DNA of 64,000 nt, taken from Inquilinus sp. Marseille-Q2685. Its GTDB lineage: Bacteria > Pseudomonadota > Alphaproteobacteria > DSM-16000 > Inquilinaceae. This document shows, piece by piece, positions 16,780 through 25,828 of this stretch (its first letter is position 1; every line of letters begins with the position of its first letter). Below the pieces are notes generated by a model that was not told the origin of the DNA, did no database searches, and saw only the letters and a list, made by a program, of their open reading frames with translations. The stretch covers positions 248,001-312,000 of the forward strand of contig NZ_CAKAKL010000003.1 in assembly GCF_916619195.1 (NCBI RefSeq). Direction: 5' to 3'. The translations under genes and the position numbers were made by a program.

Positions 16780-16821
16780 AAGCAAAACTCCATAAATATA
16801 TTAAGAATGGGAGTTTTGCTT
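16780..16821. promoter_or_regulatory. 12-bp inverted repeat over the importer promoter, likely RpiR operator
   Basis: AAGCAAAACTCC (16780-16791) and GGAGTTTTGCTT (16810-16821) are perfect inverted repeats around an 18-base AT-rich spacer that itself looks like promoter sequence. The site lies in the 201-base gap between the rpiR-type gene and the ATPase gene, about 40-80 bases upstream of the latter. RpiR proteins bind as dimers to such palindromes next to their own gene. On the plus strand the repeat is followed by a T-rich stretch, so a terminator reading is also possible, but no plus-strand gene ends there. Confidence 0.55.
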
Positions 16822-16942
16822 TTTCTCAAGGCGAAAGCGGGCCGCCCGCGGCCTCAAGCCGCGTTTTTCTCATCGGAGGGGAAGAGGCGGGGGAGCTTTC
16901 TTATCCGAGTGGAAAGCCGGGCCTGGATCAGCCCGGCGCCAC

Positions 16943-17788
16943 TCAGCGCCGGAGGCGTCCGATCTCCGCGACGAGGGCGTCGATGATCAGAAGATGGCCG
17001 GTCGCGATCGCGAAGGCGCCGCCGGTCAGCGGCGACTCCTGGCTCACCGCGGAGAGGACGCAGTCGGCGGCGGCCGTGAGCGGGGTTTTCGAGCGATTGG
17101 TGATGGCGACGGTGAACGCACCGGCGGCGCGGGCGCGCTTCATCATGTCGAGCGTGTCCTGAGAGACGCCGGACGCCGAGACGGCCACGGCGACGCAGTC
17201 CCGGTCGAGGCCATGGGCGATCTCGAGCATGTAGGTCGGATCGCTCAGGGCCTGCGCGGTCAGCCCGGAGAGGAGAAGGTGGTAGGCCAGGAGTTCCGCC
17301 ACCAGGCCGGAGACTCCGGCGCCGAAAACGTCGATGCGCCGTGCCGCATTGAGCCGCGTGGCCACGGCGCGGAGCGTCTCCGGCTGGACCAGCGAGCGGG
17401 TTTCGCGGAGCGCCTGGACATGGGCTTCCAGCATGGCGTCGAGCAGGCTGTCATCCTCGGCTCCGGCGGCACCTGGCCGCTCATGCCTCGCGAGGTCGCC
17501 GGCAAGGTGGAGCTTCAGGTCCCGGATCCCCTCGAAGCCGAGGGTGCGGCAGAAGCGCATGATCGTCGCCTGGCCGCTTCGGGTGTTCTGGCCGAGCTCG
17601 CGGATCGACAGGTGCACGGCGGCCTCGGGGTTCTCGAGGATATACTTGCCGATCCGCTTCAGGCTGGCGGGCCAGCGGTCCATGGACATCCGGATGAGCG
17701 GCAGCACCGGGCCCATGGCGGCGCCGGACACCCGGTCGGTCGGCTTGCCGAGCCGCGGCGTCAGCTCGGAGGGCGGGCGCTTGCTCAT
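16943..17788 (-). CDS. RpiR/MurR-family transcriptional regulator (HTH-6 plus SIS domain)
   Basis: The N-terminal helix-turn-helix (LKRIGKYILENPEAAVHLSI, then RSGQATIMRFCRTLGFEGIRD) is joined to a SIS sugar-phosphate-binding domain from about residue 130 (IDVFGAGVSGLVAELLAYHL, VAVAVSASGVSQDTLDMMKR). The length is 281 residues. RpiR proteins sense phosphosugars and control adjacent sugar-use genes. Here it lies directly upstream of, and on the same strand as, the ABC importer and catabolic genes, separated by 201 bases holding a strong inverted repeat. It is therefore the likely regulator of the 8-16.7 kb cluster. Confidence 0.9.
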   Translation of the reverse strand: MSKRPPSELTPRLGKPTDRVSGAAMGPVLPLIRMSMDRWPASLKRIGKYILENPEAAVHLSIRELGQNTRSGQATIMRFCRTLGFEGIRDLKLHLAGDLARHERPGAAGAEDDSLLDAMLEAHVQALRETRSLVQPETLRAVATRLNAARRIDVFGAGVSGLVAELLAYHLLLSGLTAQALSDPTYMLEIAHGLDRDCVAVAVSASGVSQDTLDMMKRARAAGAFTVAITNRSKTPLTAAADCVLSAVSQESPLTGGAFAIATGHLLIIDALVAEIGRLRR

Positions 17789-17836
17789 GGGGCAGACGAG
17801 CCCCGGCGGAGCTCAGGCCCCGTGCCTCGTCCCCGG

Positions 17837-18517
17837 TCAGCCGATTCCACCGGCATGGGCGCGGGCGAGCAGTTCTTTTGTGAGATCGGGCAGCCGGCGG
17901 ATATCGCGATCAAACATCGTCTCCAGGCTTCGGGTCGCCCCCGCGGCGTCGGCGGCCGCGATCGCGTCGGCAAGCTGTTGTGTGTCGGCCACCATGCCCT
18001 GAACGGCGCCGGCATCCAAGCAGGCGATCATCCGGATGCAGCGGACCCGGTCGTTGACGTTGCCGATGATCCGCGTGACCTCCCGGTTGCGGGCAAGGCG
18101 GGACAGGCCGAGGGTCAACTGCTCGATGGCGGCCCAGGCGCTCGTCCTCGCCGGCGGGCTGAAGAGGAGGGCGGATTGGACCGCGATCTCCGCCGCTTCC
18201 GCCCGGGCATTTCCGCCGGCCGCTGCCGCGCCAAGCATCGCATCCGAGAGCAGAGTGCGAGCCAGCCGATAGAGCTCCGAGAACTCCTCGGTCTCCGGGA
18301 CACGGGCGAAGAAGCCCTCGCGCGAGGTGGCGGTGACGAGGCCTTCGGCATGAAGCCGGATGAGGCTCTCGCGCACCGGTGTGCTGCTGGCCTTGAGCCT
18401 CTCGCAGAGCCGGCCGACCTTGAGGTGCTCGCCGGGCCTGAAGCGGCAATGGACAGCCATGTCCTTCAGGCGGACGTAGCAGGTGTCGCGCCTGGCGGCG
18501 TCACGATCGTCGGCCAT
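17837..18517 (-). CDS. GntR-family transcriptional regulator (FCD type)
   Basis: The protein is 226 residues with an N-terminal winged helix (LKVGRLCERLKASSTPVRES, then LIRLHAEGLVTATSREGFFA) and an all-helical C-terminal domain resembling FCD ligand-binding domains. FadR/VanR-type GntR proteins respond to organic acids. The gene lies 48 bases upstream of the RpiR gene on the same strand, and its start overlaps the end of the AraC-type gene. Three regulators of different families in a row may give layered control of the catabolic cluster. Its effector is unknown. Confidence 0.85.
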   Translation of the reverse strand: MADDRDAARRDTCYVRLKDMAVHCRFRPGEHLKVGRLCERLKASSTPVRESLIRLHAEGLVTATSREGFFARVPETEEFSELYRLARTLLSDAMLGAAAAGGNARAEAAEIAVQSALLFSPPARTSAWAAIEQLTLGLSRLARNREVTRIIGNVNDRVRCIRMIACLDAGAVQGMVADTQQLADAIAAADAAGATRSLETMFDRDIRRLPDLTKELLARAHAGGIG

Positions 18518-19472
18518 GCGAGATCGGTCCTCCGCTCGATCCCCGGCCGTCCTGGCCGTGTCCGTGGAGCCGGAACCGTGCGGGCGTCACGCCCGTGTGA
18601 AGGGCGAAGGCTTCGGTGAAGCGGCTCTGGCTGTTGAAGCCGACGGCATGGGCGACGCTGGCGATCGGATCTTCGGTCTCGAGTAGGAGTCTGCTCGCCC
18701 TCTCCAGACGTCGTTCGATCAGAAACCGGTGCGGCGGCTGCCCGGCGGCCGCTGCGAAGGATTTGGCGAAGTGGAAGCGGCTCATGCCCACGACGCCGGC
18801 CATCTCGTCGAGCGAGACGTTGCGATCGAGATGCGCCTCGATGTAGCTCTGGATTCGCGCGAGCTTCCAGGGCGCGAGGCTGTAGGTCCGTGGCGGACGA
18901 CGCAGCTTGAGGTTGGAGTAGCGTCGGACCAGATGGACCGTGAGATCGAGCGTCCGGCTCTCGACGAGGAATTGCGAGCCGATGCTGGGCGCCTCCAGTT
19001 CGGCAAGGAGGCTGCGTCCGATCTGTTCGATCCGATGGTCCCGGAACAGGAAGTCGGACCTGATCTCAAGGCCACGGCTGTCCCGATCGATCTCTTCCTC
19101 GATGACGCGGCGGAGGAGGCTCCAGTCGAGATAGATCTGCGCGATCTCGAGATCGCGATCGAGCGTCCAGACCGTGCCGGCATCCGACGGCAATAGGGCG
19201 ATATGCCCGGGCACGGTCCGGCCTTCGGACCGCTGACCCCTCAAGATCCGCTCGATGCGATGGCCGCGGGCGCGGCTGATCGACACGGACGGAACCGGCA
19301 GCGGCGGCAATTCGATCTGGGGTGCTCGGATCCGATAGCGGCTGACGGCGATCTGCCGCCACTCGTCCGGGCTGATCCGCTCGACCTGCGCGCAGGCTCG
19401 ACGGTGGACGAGCTCCTGCGCCTTCCGCTCCTCTGGTATCGCTGTCGCCTTGCGCATGGCCCGCCTCGCCAC
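18501..19472 (-). CDS. AraC-family transcriptional regulator
   Basis: The C-terminal 100 residues hold the double helix-turn-helix of AraC/XylS: LDEMAGVVGMSRFHFAKSFA, then PIASVAHAVGFNSQSRFTEA and FALHTGVTPARFR. The N-terminal 190 residues are an effector/dimer domain of the kind seen in AraC regulators, without a recognised cupin signature. Two starts are possible (19472 and 19457). It overlaps the GntR gene by 17 bases and is the last gene before the conjugation module. The 93 bases between them hold no obvious gene. Confidence 0.88.
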   Translation of the reverse strand: MARRAMRKATAIPEERKAQELVHRRACAQVERISPDEWRQIAVSRYRIRAPQIELPPLPVPSVSISRARGHRIERILRGQRSEGRTVPGHIALLPSDAGTVWTLDRDLEIAQIYLDWSLLRRVIEEEIDRDSRGLEIRSDFLFRDHRIEQIGRSLLAELEAPSIGSQFLVESRTLDLTVHLVRRYSNLKLRRPPRTYSLAPWKLARIQSYIEAHLDRNVSLDEMAGVVGMSRFHFAKSFAAAAGQPPHRFLIERRLERASRLLLETEDPIASVAHAVGFNSQSRFTEAFALHTGVTPARFRLHGHGQDGRGSSGGPISHGRRS

Positions 19473-19648
19473 ACGAATTCGCCGGAGATGAGAACGATTT
19501 TCGCATCAAATGCGAAGTTCACGAATCTGTAAACAACCGAGAGACGATTTTCCCAAGAACCAGATATGCCTCCCAAGAAACCGATACACGCAGCTCCCGC
19601 GCCGTCCCACCTCAACCCGGTGCGCTTCGCTCCAAGACGGCGCAAACC

Positions 19649-20549
19649 GTGGGGCGCAGCGCGCTTGGACCGATGGGGCGGCTCCGGGGGAGCGGCATGG
19701 GCCGGCATCGAACATCGCCCGAGACTGTGCCTGAAGATGGCGGGGGCACCGCCCTCCGGATCGATCGCGCGGGCTGGGCCTGGGAATGGCTGCGGCGCAA
19801 CCCGGCCTATCGCCGGGAGGCCGCGTCTGCTCCGCGGCCGGAGCGCACGATCCTGCAGCGGGATCCGAAGATCGAGCTCTTGACCCTGCCGGACCGGCCC
19901 GTCGCGGCCGCTCATTGGGGGGTGCTTTTTCTTCGAGCAGCCTGACCGGAGCGCGGAGGTAGCCTCTCCACTCTGGAGCGAGACGCTGAATCCCGCAGTC
20001 CTGCCCGTCCGGGCGGAGCCCGGAGCGCAGCCACGCGACGCGCTCGATCTCACCGCCCTCGGCTGCGCCGTCGCGGTCCTGAAGGAACCGGATGGCGCCG
20101 AGCATGTCCTGCTGCGCAGCGGCGGGCGGGCCATCCAGCTCGTCGTCCGGTCCGGCACGGGCCTCGGGGGGGCTGTTCGCCTGCGCTACGAGCTCGCCGG
20201 CTTCGACGGACTGGATATGAAGCTCGCTGCATTGGAGCGGCTGCTGGCGCTCCGGCGCCTCAACCGGTTTCCCAACAGGCTCTATCCGCCGCCACCGCGC
20301 GCCGAGCGGTGGCCGGCGGCGCTCCGCGCGCTGGAGCTCGCCCGCGCCGGGGCGTCGCAGAGGGACATCGCCTCCGAGCTCTTCGGCCGCCCCAGCGCGG
20401 CCGAAGCCTGGGCCGGACCGAGCGACTTCATGCGCAGCCGGGTGCGGCGGCTGCTCCGCTTCGCCGAAGCCATGACCCGGGAAGGATACCGGCAGGTGCT
20501 GTCGGGACGGCCGGTCGCGCCCGCCGAGGCGGGCCCGGCGCCTCGCTGA
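19649..20549 (+). pseudogene. DUF6499/DUF2285 conjugation-associated regulator, interrupted by a frameshift
   Basis: Two adjacent frames together make one protein. The first encodes DRAGWAWEWLRRNPAYRREA, the N-terminal DUF6499 signature, and stops at 19945. The second, open without a start from about 19930, encodes FFEQPDRSAEVASPLW, then EHVLLRSGGRAIQLVVRSG and the DUF2285 core GASQRDIASELFGRP...VRRLLRFAEAM. The join lies at a run of six G (19917-19922) or five T (19926-19930); removing one base restores HWGVLFFEQPDRSA. Intact homologues are about 250 residues and sit at the head of Rhizobiales integrative elements next to traF and the relaxase. It is either a true pseudogene or a homopolymer error. 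The start codon is uncertain (19649 or 19697). Confidence 0.75.
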
Positions 20550-20692
20550 GGAGCGGCGTCGGCCATCCCACCAGTGGGGGTCGATTTGCCGGGGGTGCCG
20601 TTTCCGACCGTCCCGGCGTCGTCCGCTCTTGCCGAGCCTCCTCGCCAGGACGACGGCCATCGCCGCCGTCCGGGCGAACAGGAGACTCTGCC

Positions 20693-20944
20693 ATGGACGA
20701 CGACACCGCCCGGGCCGCCCGGGCGAAGAAGGGCAGCCCATTTCTCAACACCGATCAGGCCGCCTTCTATATCGGCTTGTCGTCGCGGACGCTGGAGAAG
20801 ATGCGGAGCTTCGGCCGCGGCCCGAAATTCCGCCGGCACGGTCGCCACGTCCGCTATCACATTGCCGATCTCGACAATTGGTCCGACGCGCGAAGCGGCG
20901 ATACCACCGGCACCGCTCGCGGACGCGGGGGTGTCGATGGCTGA
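20693..20944 (+). CDS. Helix-turn-helix (excisionase/MerR-like) DNA-binding protein, 83 aa
   Basis: This small protein has the winged-helix pattern FLNTDQAAFYIGLSSRTLEK followed by a wing, GPKFRRHGRHVRYHIADLDN, typical of AlpA/Xis-like proteins of integrative elements. The start at ATG 20693 is set by AGGAGA 6-11 bases upstream, although the frame is open much further back. It overlaps the traF start by a few bases and is co-oriented with the conjugation genes. Homologues next to DUF2285 genes are thought to control transfer or excision. No integrase is visible here. Confidence 0.85.
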   Translation: MDDDTARAARAKKGSPFLNTDQAAFYIGLSSRTLEKMRSFGRGPKFRRHGRHVRYHIADLDNWSDARSGDTTGTARGRGGVDG

Positions 20945-21458
20945 GCGGTCCTGCCGGCGTCGCGGGCTTGTGCTCGCCGCTGCGGCCGGCGCGGTGCTCG
21001 CGACCGGCCTGCCCGCCATCGCCGCATCCAGGCTGTGGCTGACCTACAATGCAAGCCCCAGCGCTCCCGTCGGCTTATATCTCATGGCTGCGAAGCGTCC
21101 CCTCCGGGTCGGCGATGTGGTGCTCGTCCGGCTTCCGAGAGACGCGGCTGCGCTCGCCGCCGAGCGCGGTTATCTGCCCCGCTCGGTGCCGGCGGTGAAG
21201 CGGGTCGCAGGTCTCGCGGGCGACCGGATCTGCGGCCAGGGAAAGCTGGTGCTGATCAACGCCGCACCCGCCGCGATCCGGTTTCCGGGAGACGGGAAAG
21301 GACGGGCACTGCCGTCCTGGGACGGGTGCCGGACGCTGCGGCCGACCGAGGTCTTCCTTCTCAACGAGGGCGCGAGCGCGTCCTTCGACGGCCGGTACTT
21401 CGGGCCGGTCGATGCGCAGTCGATCATCGGCAGGCTGGTGCCGCTATGGACCTGGTGA
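20937..21458 (+). CDS. traF: TraF-type S26 signal peptidase of the conjugation system
   Basis: The protein is 173 residues with an N-terminal membrane anchor (LVLAAAAGAVLATGLPAIAA). The catalytic dyad of TraF peptidases is visible: Ser42 in NASPSAPVGLY and Lys88 in SVPAVKRVAGLAGD. In IncP systems TraF processes the pilin TrbC, encoded about 9 kb downstream here, and cyclises it. The start ATG 20937 overlaps the end of the helix-turn-helix gene. Its stop overlaps the start of the lytic transglycosylase gene, so the three are translationally linked. Confidence 0.92.
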   Translation: MAERSCRRRGLVLAAAAGAVLATGLPAIAASRLWLTYNASPSAPVGLYLMAAKRPLRVGDVVLVRLPRDAAALAAERGYLPRSVPAVKRVAGLAGDRICGQGKLVLINAAPAAIRFPGDGKGRALPSWDGCRTLRPTEVFLLNEGASASFDGRYFGPVDAQSIIGRLVPLWTW

Positions 21459-22180
21459 CGCTCTTCCTCCTCTGCGGAGTTGGGGCGGCCGAGGGGCCGT
21501 GCGCGCCGCCTCCGAGCCTCGTCGATGTCCCGGTAACGGCGAGCCAGCTGGAGCCGCCGCCTCGATCAATCGATCCCGTGCCGGCCGGCCGGTCGCCCGC
21601 GCCCGCCATCGACCGCTGGCGACCCCTGATCGCGGAGGCGTCGCGCCGCTTCGGCGTGCCGGAGCATTGGGTCCGCGAGGTCATGCGCGTCGAGAGCGGC
21701 GGGCATGCGACGGGGAACGGCCGGCCGATCGTCTCGCGGGCAGGGGCGATGGGGCTGATGCAGGTCATGCCGAAGACCTATGAGGAGATGCGAAGACGCC
21801 CTGGGCTGGGTGCCGATCCCCAGGATCCGCGCGACAATATCCTCGCCGGGACCGCCTATCTCAGGGACATGTGGTCGTGCTTCGGCGTCCCAGGCGCCTT
21901 CGCCGCTTATCATGCCGGGCCGGCCCGGCTGACCGAGCATCTGGCCTCGGGACGGCCGCTGCCCTCGGAGACGCGCCGCTATCTCGCGCGGCTGGGCGTC
22001 CGTCTGGACAGGGCGTCGGCCGCTCCGGCGGCTCCGGCCGAATGCGCGCTCCTCAAGGACCGGGCGGCGCCGGGTCCTGCTGGATTAGGGCCCGACCGGC
22101 GCCGCGTCCTGATCGGGCAAGGCGACGGGCGCGAGCTCTTCGTGCCGCTCTCGACCGCGGCACCCGCCCCGGGGCGATGA
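21446..22180 (+). CDS. Lytic transglycosylase (SLT family) of the conjugation system
   Basis: This 244-residue exported protein has an N-terminal hydrophobic lead (MDLVTLFLLCGVGAAEG) and a soluble lytic transglycosylase domain at about residues 60-175. VMRVESGGHATG contains the catalytic Glu83, followed by AMGLMQVMPKTYEEM and NILAGTAYLRDM. It cuts peptidoglycan to let the secretion channel assemble, the role of VirB1 and TrbN. ATG 21446 overlaps the end of traF. The C-terminal 70 residues are low-complexity and not part of the enzyme. Confidence 0.9.
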   Translation: MDLVTLFLLCGVGAAEGPCAPPPSLVDVPVTASQLEPPPRSIDPVPAGRSPAPAIDRWRPLIAEASRRFGVPEHWVREVMRVESGGHATGNGRPIVSRAGAMGLMQVMPKTYEEMRRRPGLGADPQDPRDNILAGTAYLRDMWSCFGVPGAFAAYHAGPARLTEHLASGRPLPSETRRYLARLGVRLDRASAAPAAPAECALLKDRAAPGPAGLGPDRRRVLIGQGDGRELFVPLSTAAPAPGR

Positions 22181-22270
22181 AGGCGTTCGCGCGTCCGGAC
22201 AGGCCGCCGGGCGGCCGGAGGATAGGGATCGAACGCGGCGGGCGGGTTCGGCGGGCGGAGGGTGGCCGGC

Positions 22271-24249
22271 GTGACGGATCGGGATGAGTTCGAGCCCGAG
22301 CTCGGCCGGATCCGGTCGCTCGGGAGCGGACGGCGGTACCAGCAGCGGGTGCTGCAGGCGGCGGCGCTGGCCGGCGGGCGAGGGCGGGCGGGCGATCGGC
22401 CCTGCGCGCCACCTTTCACGGCAGCCGCATCGGCCGTGGCGCCGGGGTCGGCCGCGTTCTTGCCTCGCGCGACCGCTACGCCGCCCATCGGCAGCGCCGC
22501 GTCATCGTCAAGACGCGGATTGTCAGGCTTTCGCGCGCGGGCCTCGGAGCGGCTCAAGCCCATCTGCGATATATCCAGCGCGACGGCGTCACCCGCGACG
22601 GCGAGCCCGGGCAGCTTTACGGCGCCGAAGAGGACCGGGCGGACGGCCGGGCCTTCCTCGAGCGGTCGGCCGGCGACCGCCACCAGTTTCGCCTTATCGT
22701 CTCGGCCGAGGACGGCACGGCCTATGACGACCTCACGCCCTTCATCCGGCGCCTGATGACACGGATGGAGGAGGACCTCGGGACGAAGCTCGACTGGGTC
22801 GCGGTCGATCACCACAACACCGGCCACCCGCACAGCCACGTCATCCTGCGCGGCCGGACCGAAGACGGCCGGGACCTGGTCATCGCCCGGGAATACCTGA
22901 CACGGGGGATAAGGGAGAGGGCGGCGGAGATCGTGCGCCTCGATCTGGGGCCTCGCTCCGATCTCGAGATCGAGGACCGGCTGCGCCGCGAGGTCGACCA
23001 GGAGCGCTTCACTAGCATCGACCGAGAGCTCCTGCACGAGCGGGACAGGGAAGGTCTCGTCCGGACCGGAGACGCCGATCCGTTCCGGCAGGCGCTCAAG
23101 GCCGGCCGTCTGCAGAAGCTTCGCCGACTCGACCTTGCCGAGGAGGTGGAGCCTGGACGATGGCGCCTCGCTCCCGAGCTGGAGCCGGTGCTGCGCCGGA
23201 TGGGCGAGCGCGGCGACATCTTGAAGACGCTCCACCGTGAGCTCGCGAAGAAGGGCCTGACCCGGGCCGCTGCGGACCACGCCATCTATGATCCGTCCGA
23301 CCCGGCCACCCGCCCGATCACAGGCCGGCTGCTGCGGCGCGGCGTCTCCGACGAGATCGAGGACCGCCATTACCTCATCGTCGACGGGGTGGACGGCCGG
23401 ACGCACTATGTCGAAATCGGCCGAGGCGAGGCGACCGAGCCGATTCCCGAGGGCGCGGTCGTCGCGATCGCGCCGAAGCGGAGCGAGCCGCGCCCGGTCG
23501 ATCGCGTGATCGCCGAGATCGCCGCCGCCCATGGCGGGCGCTACAGCCCCGAGATCCATCTGCGGCACGATCCCGCCGCGAGCGTTCCGTTCGTGGAGAC
23601 GCATGTCCGGCGGCTCGAGGCGATGCGGCGCCAGGCAGGCCTGGTGGAGCGGGAGCCGGACGGGAGCTGGATCATCGCGCCCGACCATCTCGATCGGGCC
23701 GCGGCCTACGAGCAGGGCCGGGCGAAGGATGTGCCGGTCGTGGTGCGGACGCATTCGGCGTGGCCGGTCGAGCGGCAGGTGACGGCTGACGGGGCCACCT
23801 GGCTCGACCGCGAGCTCATGGCCGACAAGCCGGAGGCGCCGCGCGGCGCCGGTTTCGGGCGGGAGGTCCGGGACGCGTTGGCGCGGCGCCGGCAATGGCT
23901 GATCGAGGAGGGCCTTGCCCGCGCGGAGGAGGACCGGGTCGTCTACCGCGCCGATCTCCTGGCGCGACTGCGCCGCCGCGAGCTCCTGCGCGTCGCGGGC
24001 CAGCTTTCGGGAGAGCTCGGCCTCGCCTTCTCGGAGGCTCGGCCCGGCCAGCGGATCGAGGGCGTCTATCGGCGTCCGGTCGATCTCGCGAGCGGCCGCT
24101 TCGCTCTCATCGAGAGGTCGCGCGATTTCACGCTGGTGCCGTGGCGGCCGGTGCTGGAGCGCAGCCTGGGCCGGCCCGTCTCCGGCCTCGCGAGGGGAGA
24201 GACGATTTCCTGGACCATCGGCCGGCAGAGAGGATTGGGGATCTCATAG
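22271..24249 (+). pseudogene. Relaxase (DUF3363/VirD2-like), interrupted by a frameshift near its start
   Basis: From GTG 22271 (GGAGG 10 bases upstream) the first frame reads VTDRDEFEPELGRIRSLGSG and RRYQQRVLQAAALAGG, the usual N-terminus of these relaxases. The family sequence then continues in another frame as FHGSRIGRGAGVGRVLASRD, HLRYIQRDGVTRDGEPGQLY and FIRRLMTRMEEDLGTKLDW, open to 24249. The switch lies at 22380-22395 in a GGGC tandem repeat; gain of one base or one repeat unit would restore a single frame of about 660 residues. The histidine motif DHHNTGHPHSHVILRG is intact. Relaxases nick oriT and pilot the strand. Without frameshift repair only an N-truncated protein starting near 22756 would be made. 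Confidence 0.8.
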
Positions 24250-24330
24250 GTCCTTTCGCGGGCTCGGCCGAATGGAAGAGGCGCTGCCGATCTCGCTGGA
24301 AGACAGATCAACCGCGGAGGCGGCGTTCCG

Positions 24331-25215
24331 TCATCGTTCGGCAAGGTCCGACGGAAGCGCCCTCGCCCGCCGGCAATGGGGCATCAGGAATTCCGCCAGA
24401 TCCTGCAGGACGGCCCGAAGGTCCCCCGGATCCACGGCGACATCCGCGAGGAAGGCGCGCCATTGTCGTTGCTTCAGCGGATCTTCGGCGAAGGCGGCCG
24501 TCAGGGCTTCGGGTGGTTCAGCTGGAATGGCCGTGTCACGACGCCGGAACGTGGCGGCGATCGCCCGCGCGAGACGGTCGTCCGCGAACTCATAGCCCCG
24601 TGCCAGCACCCAGATGTCGTAGAAGTCCTTCAGCCGAGTGTTCGCCCGGCCGAGCGCCACCATGGCCTGGAACTTCTCCGCGACGACAGTCTCGCGGGCG
24701 TAGGCGCGCAACCGGGGAGCCGGCAGATCCAGCAGCACCGGCAGCGCCAGTTCCTCGAGCCCCGGCTCGATCGCGTCGCCGAAGCCAATGTCGACGACGA
24801 CACGCACACGAGCTCCACCGACAGCGGCGGCCATTTTGAGACGGAGCCCGCCATAGACGGCATCCTCACGGATGCGATCGACGCTGGGGCTGTCGAGGTC
24901 GAAGGCCACGCCATCCTCGGCCGGCATGGCGCAGACCTCACGGAACACCGCAAGCACGGCTCCAGGATCGGGGTCGCCGAAGCCGAGAAGATCGAGATCG
25001 CGCGTTGGCCGATGCGGGTCGGCGAACCACGTGGCCATGAGCATCGCGCCCTTCAGGACGAAGCGATCGCGATAGGGCGTCCGGCTCAGCCGATCGAGAA
25101 GGCGCTCCAGCACATACCGCGTGAGCAGCAGGTCGAACGGCTGGTTGCGCTCCCTGGCGAGGTTGAGCAGACGCGCGCGAACCGACGCGCCCGGATTGCG
25201 CACGGACCTAGCCAT
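24331..25215 (-). CDS. abiEii: AbiEii/AbiGii-family nucleotidyltransferase toxin
   Basis: This 294-residue type IV toxin carries LKGAMLMATWFADPHRPTRD followed by LDLLGFG, the nucleotidyltransferase core with the Asp-x-Asp pair. ETVVAEKFQAMVALGRANTR and LKDFYDIWVLARG form the conserved C-terminal helices. AbiEii transfers nucleotides to RNA targets and halts growth. It overlaps the AbiEi antitoxin gene upstream by 8 bases. The pair lies on the opposite strand between the relaxase and traG, a common place for stabilisation cargo in integrative elements. Confidence 0.9.
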   Translation of the reverse strand: MARSVRNPGASVRARLLNLARERNQPFDLLLTRYVLERLLDRLSRTPYRDRFVLKGAMLMATWFADPHRPTRDLDLLGFGDPDPGAVLAVFREVCAMPAEDGVAFDLDSPSVDRIREDAVYGGLRLKMAAAVGGARVRVVVDIGFGDAIEPGLEELALPVLLDLPAPRLRAYARETVVAEKFQAMVALGRANTRLKDFYDIWVLARGYEFADDRLARAIAATFRRRDTAIPAEPPEALTAAFAEDPLKQRQWRAFLADVAVDPGDLRAVLQDLAEFLMPHCRRARALPSDLAER

Positions 25216-25828
25216 CGATCGTGAGAGCCTCGAGGTAGGGTTGGAGAGCCGGCCAGACCTTCATCGCCGCTGCACAGCGGGCGATCTCACCCGGCGCGAC
25301 TTTCCGCTGGCGCAGCCCCTCCCGCAGCCCCTCGACGGCGACGGCCTGCCCCAGCACCCGTCGGTAGCGAAACAGGTCGACGATGGTGCGTACCGGGCTC
25401 GTGATCCGGACCGTCACCCCTTCGATCCGATGGGACTCCACACCGTCCTTGAGCGCTGCAGAAGGAAATCGCACGAACCGGATCGGCGGCTGCGTCACCC
25501 GCGGCCCCCAGTCCTTCGGCGCGATCGCCATCCAGACCTTCGGCGGCATCCGGTCGGTGAGGTCGTGGAACGCCAGGGCCGATACCAGGCAGACCACCCC
25601 CCGCGGCACACGCTTGGCCGCCTCCGCCAGTGTGTGGTGCGTCTCGAGCGGCGCGTCCGGCAGTTGATACAGGCCGCGGGCGAGACGGACGATGGTGCCT
25701 TCGCGTTCAAGCCGGGCAACGGACGTGGCCGTGGCGCCGGTTCGCATCAGCTCCGCCAGCCGAGCCATGCCCTGCTTGCGGAGCACCCCGATCACTCTGT
25801 CGCGGTGGGTTTTGACGCTCGAGTCCAT
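25208..25828 (-). CDS. abiEi: AbiEi-family antitoxin/regulator
   Basis: The protein is 206 residues from ATG 25828. An N-terminal winged helix (HRDRVIGVLRKQGMARLAEL, then GATATSVARLEREGTIVRLA) leads into the AbiEi C-terminal domain (ALAFHDLTDRMPPKVWMAIA, RIEGVTVRITSPVRTIVDLF). AbiEi represses its own promoter and neutralises AbiEii. The open frame continues upstream another 64 codons, but those encode the remnant of a different gene (an AAA ATPase), so the longer reading is a chance fusion rather than the native start. Confidence 0.88.
   Translation of the reverse strand: MDSSVKTHRDRVIGVLRKQGMARLAELMRTGATATSVARLEREGTIVRLARGLYQLPDAPLETHHTLAEAAKRVPRGVVCLVSALAFHDLTDRMPPKVWMAIAPKDWGPRVTQPPIRFVRFPSAALKDGVESHRIEGVTVRITSPVRTIVDLFRYRRVLGQAVAVEGLREGLRQRKVAPGEIARCAAAMKVWPALQPYLEALTIDG

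Noticed and set aside
16780-16821. Rho-independent terminator on the plus strand
   Set aside because: The arms are perfect and followed by T-rich sequence, but no plus-strand gene ends nearby and the 18-base AT-rich loop is long; an operator fits better.
21979-23895. Minus-strand open frame of 638 codons
   Set aside because: It is opposite the relaxase and the transglycosylase; the plus-strand frames carry the conserved motifs.
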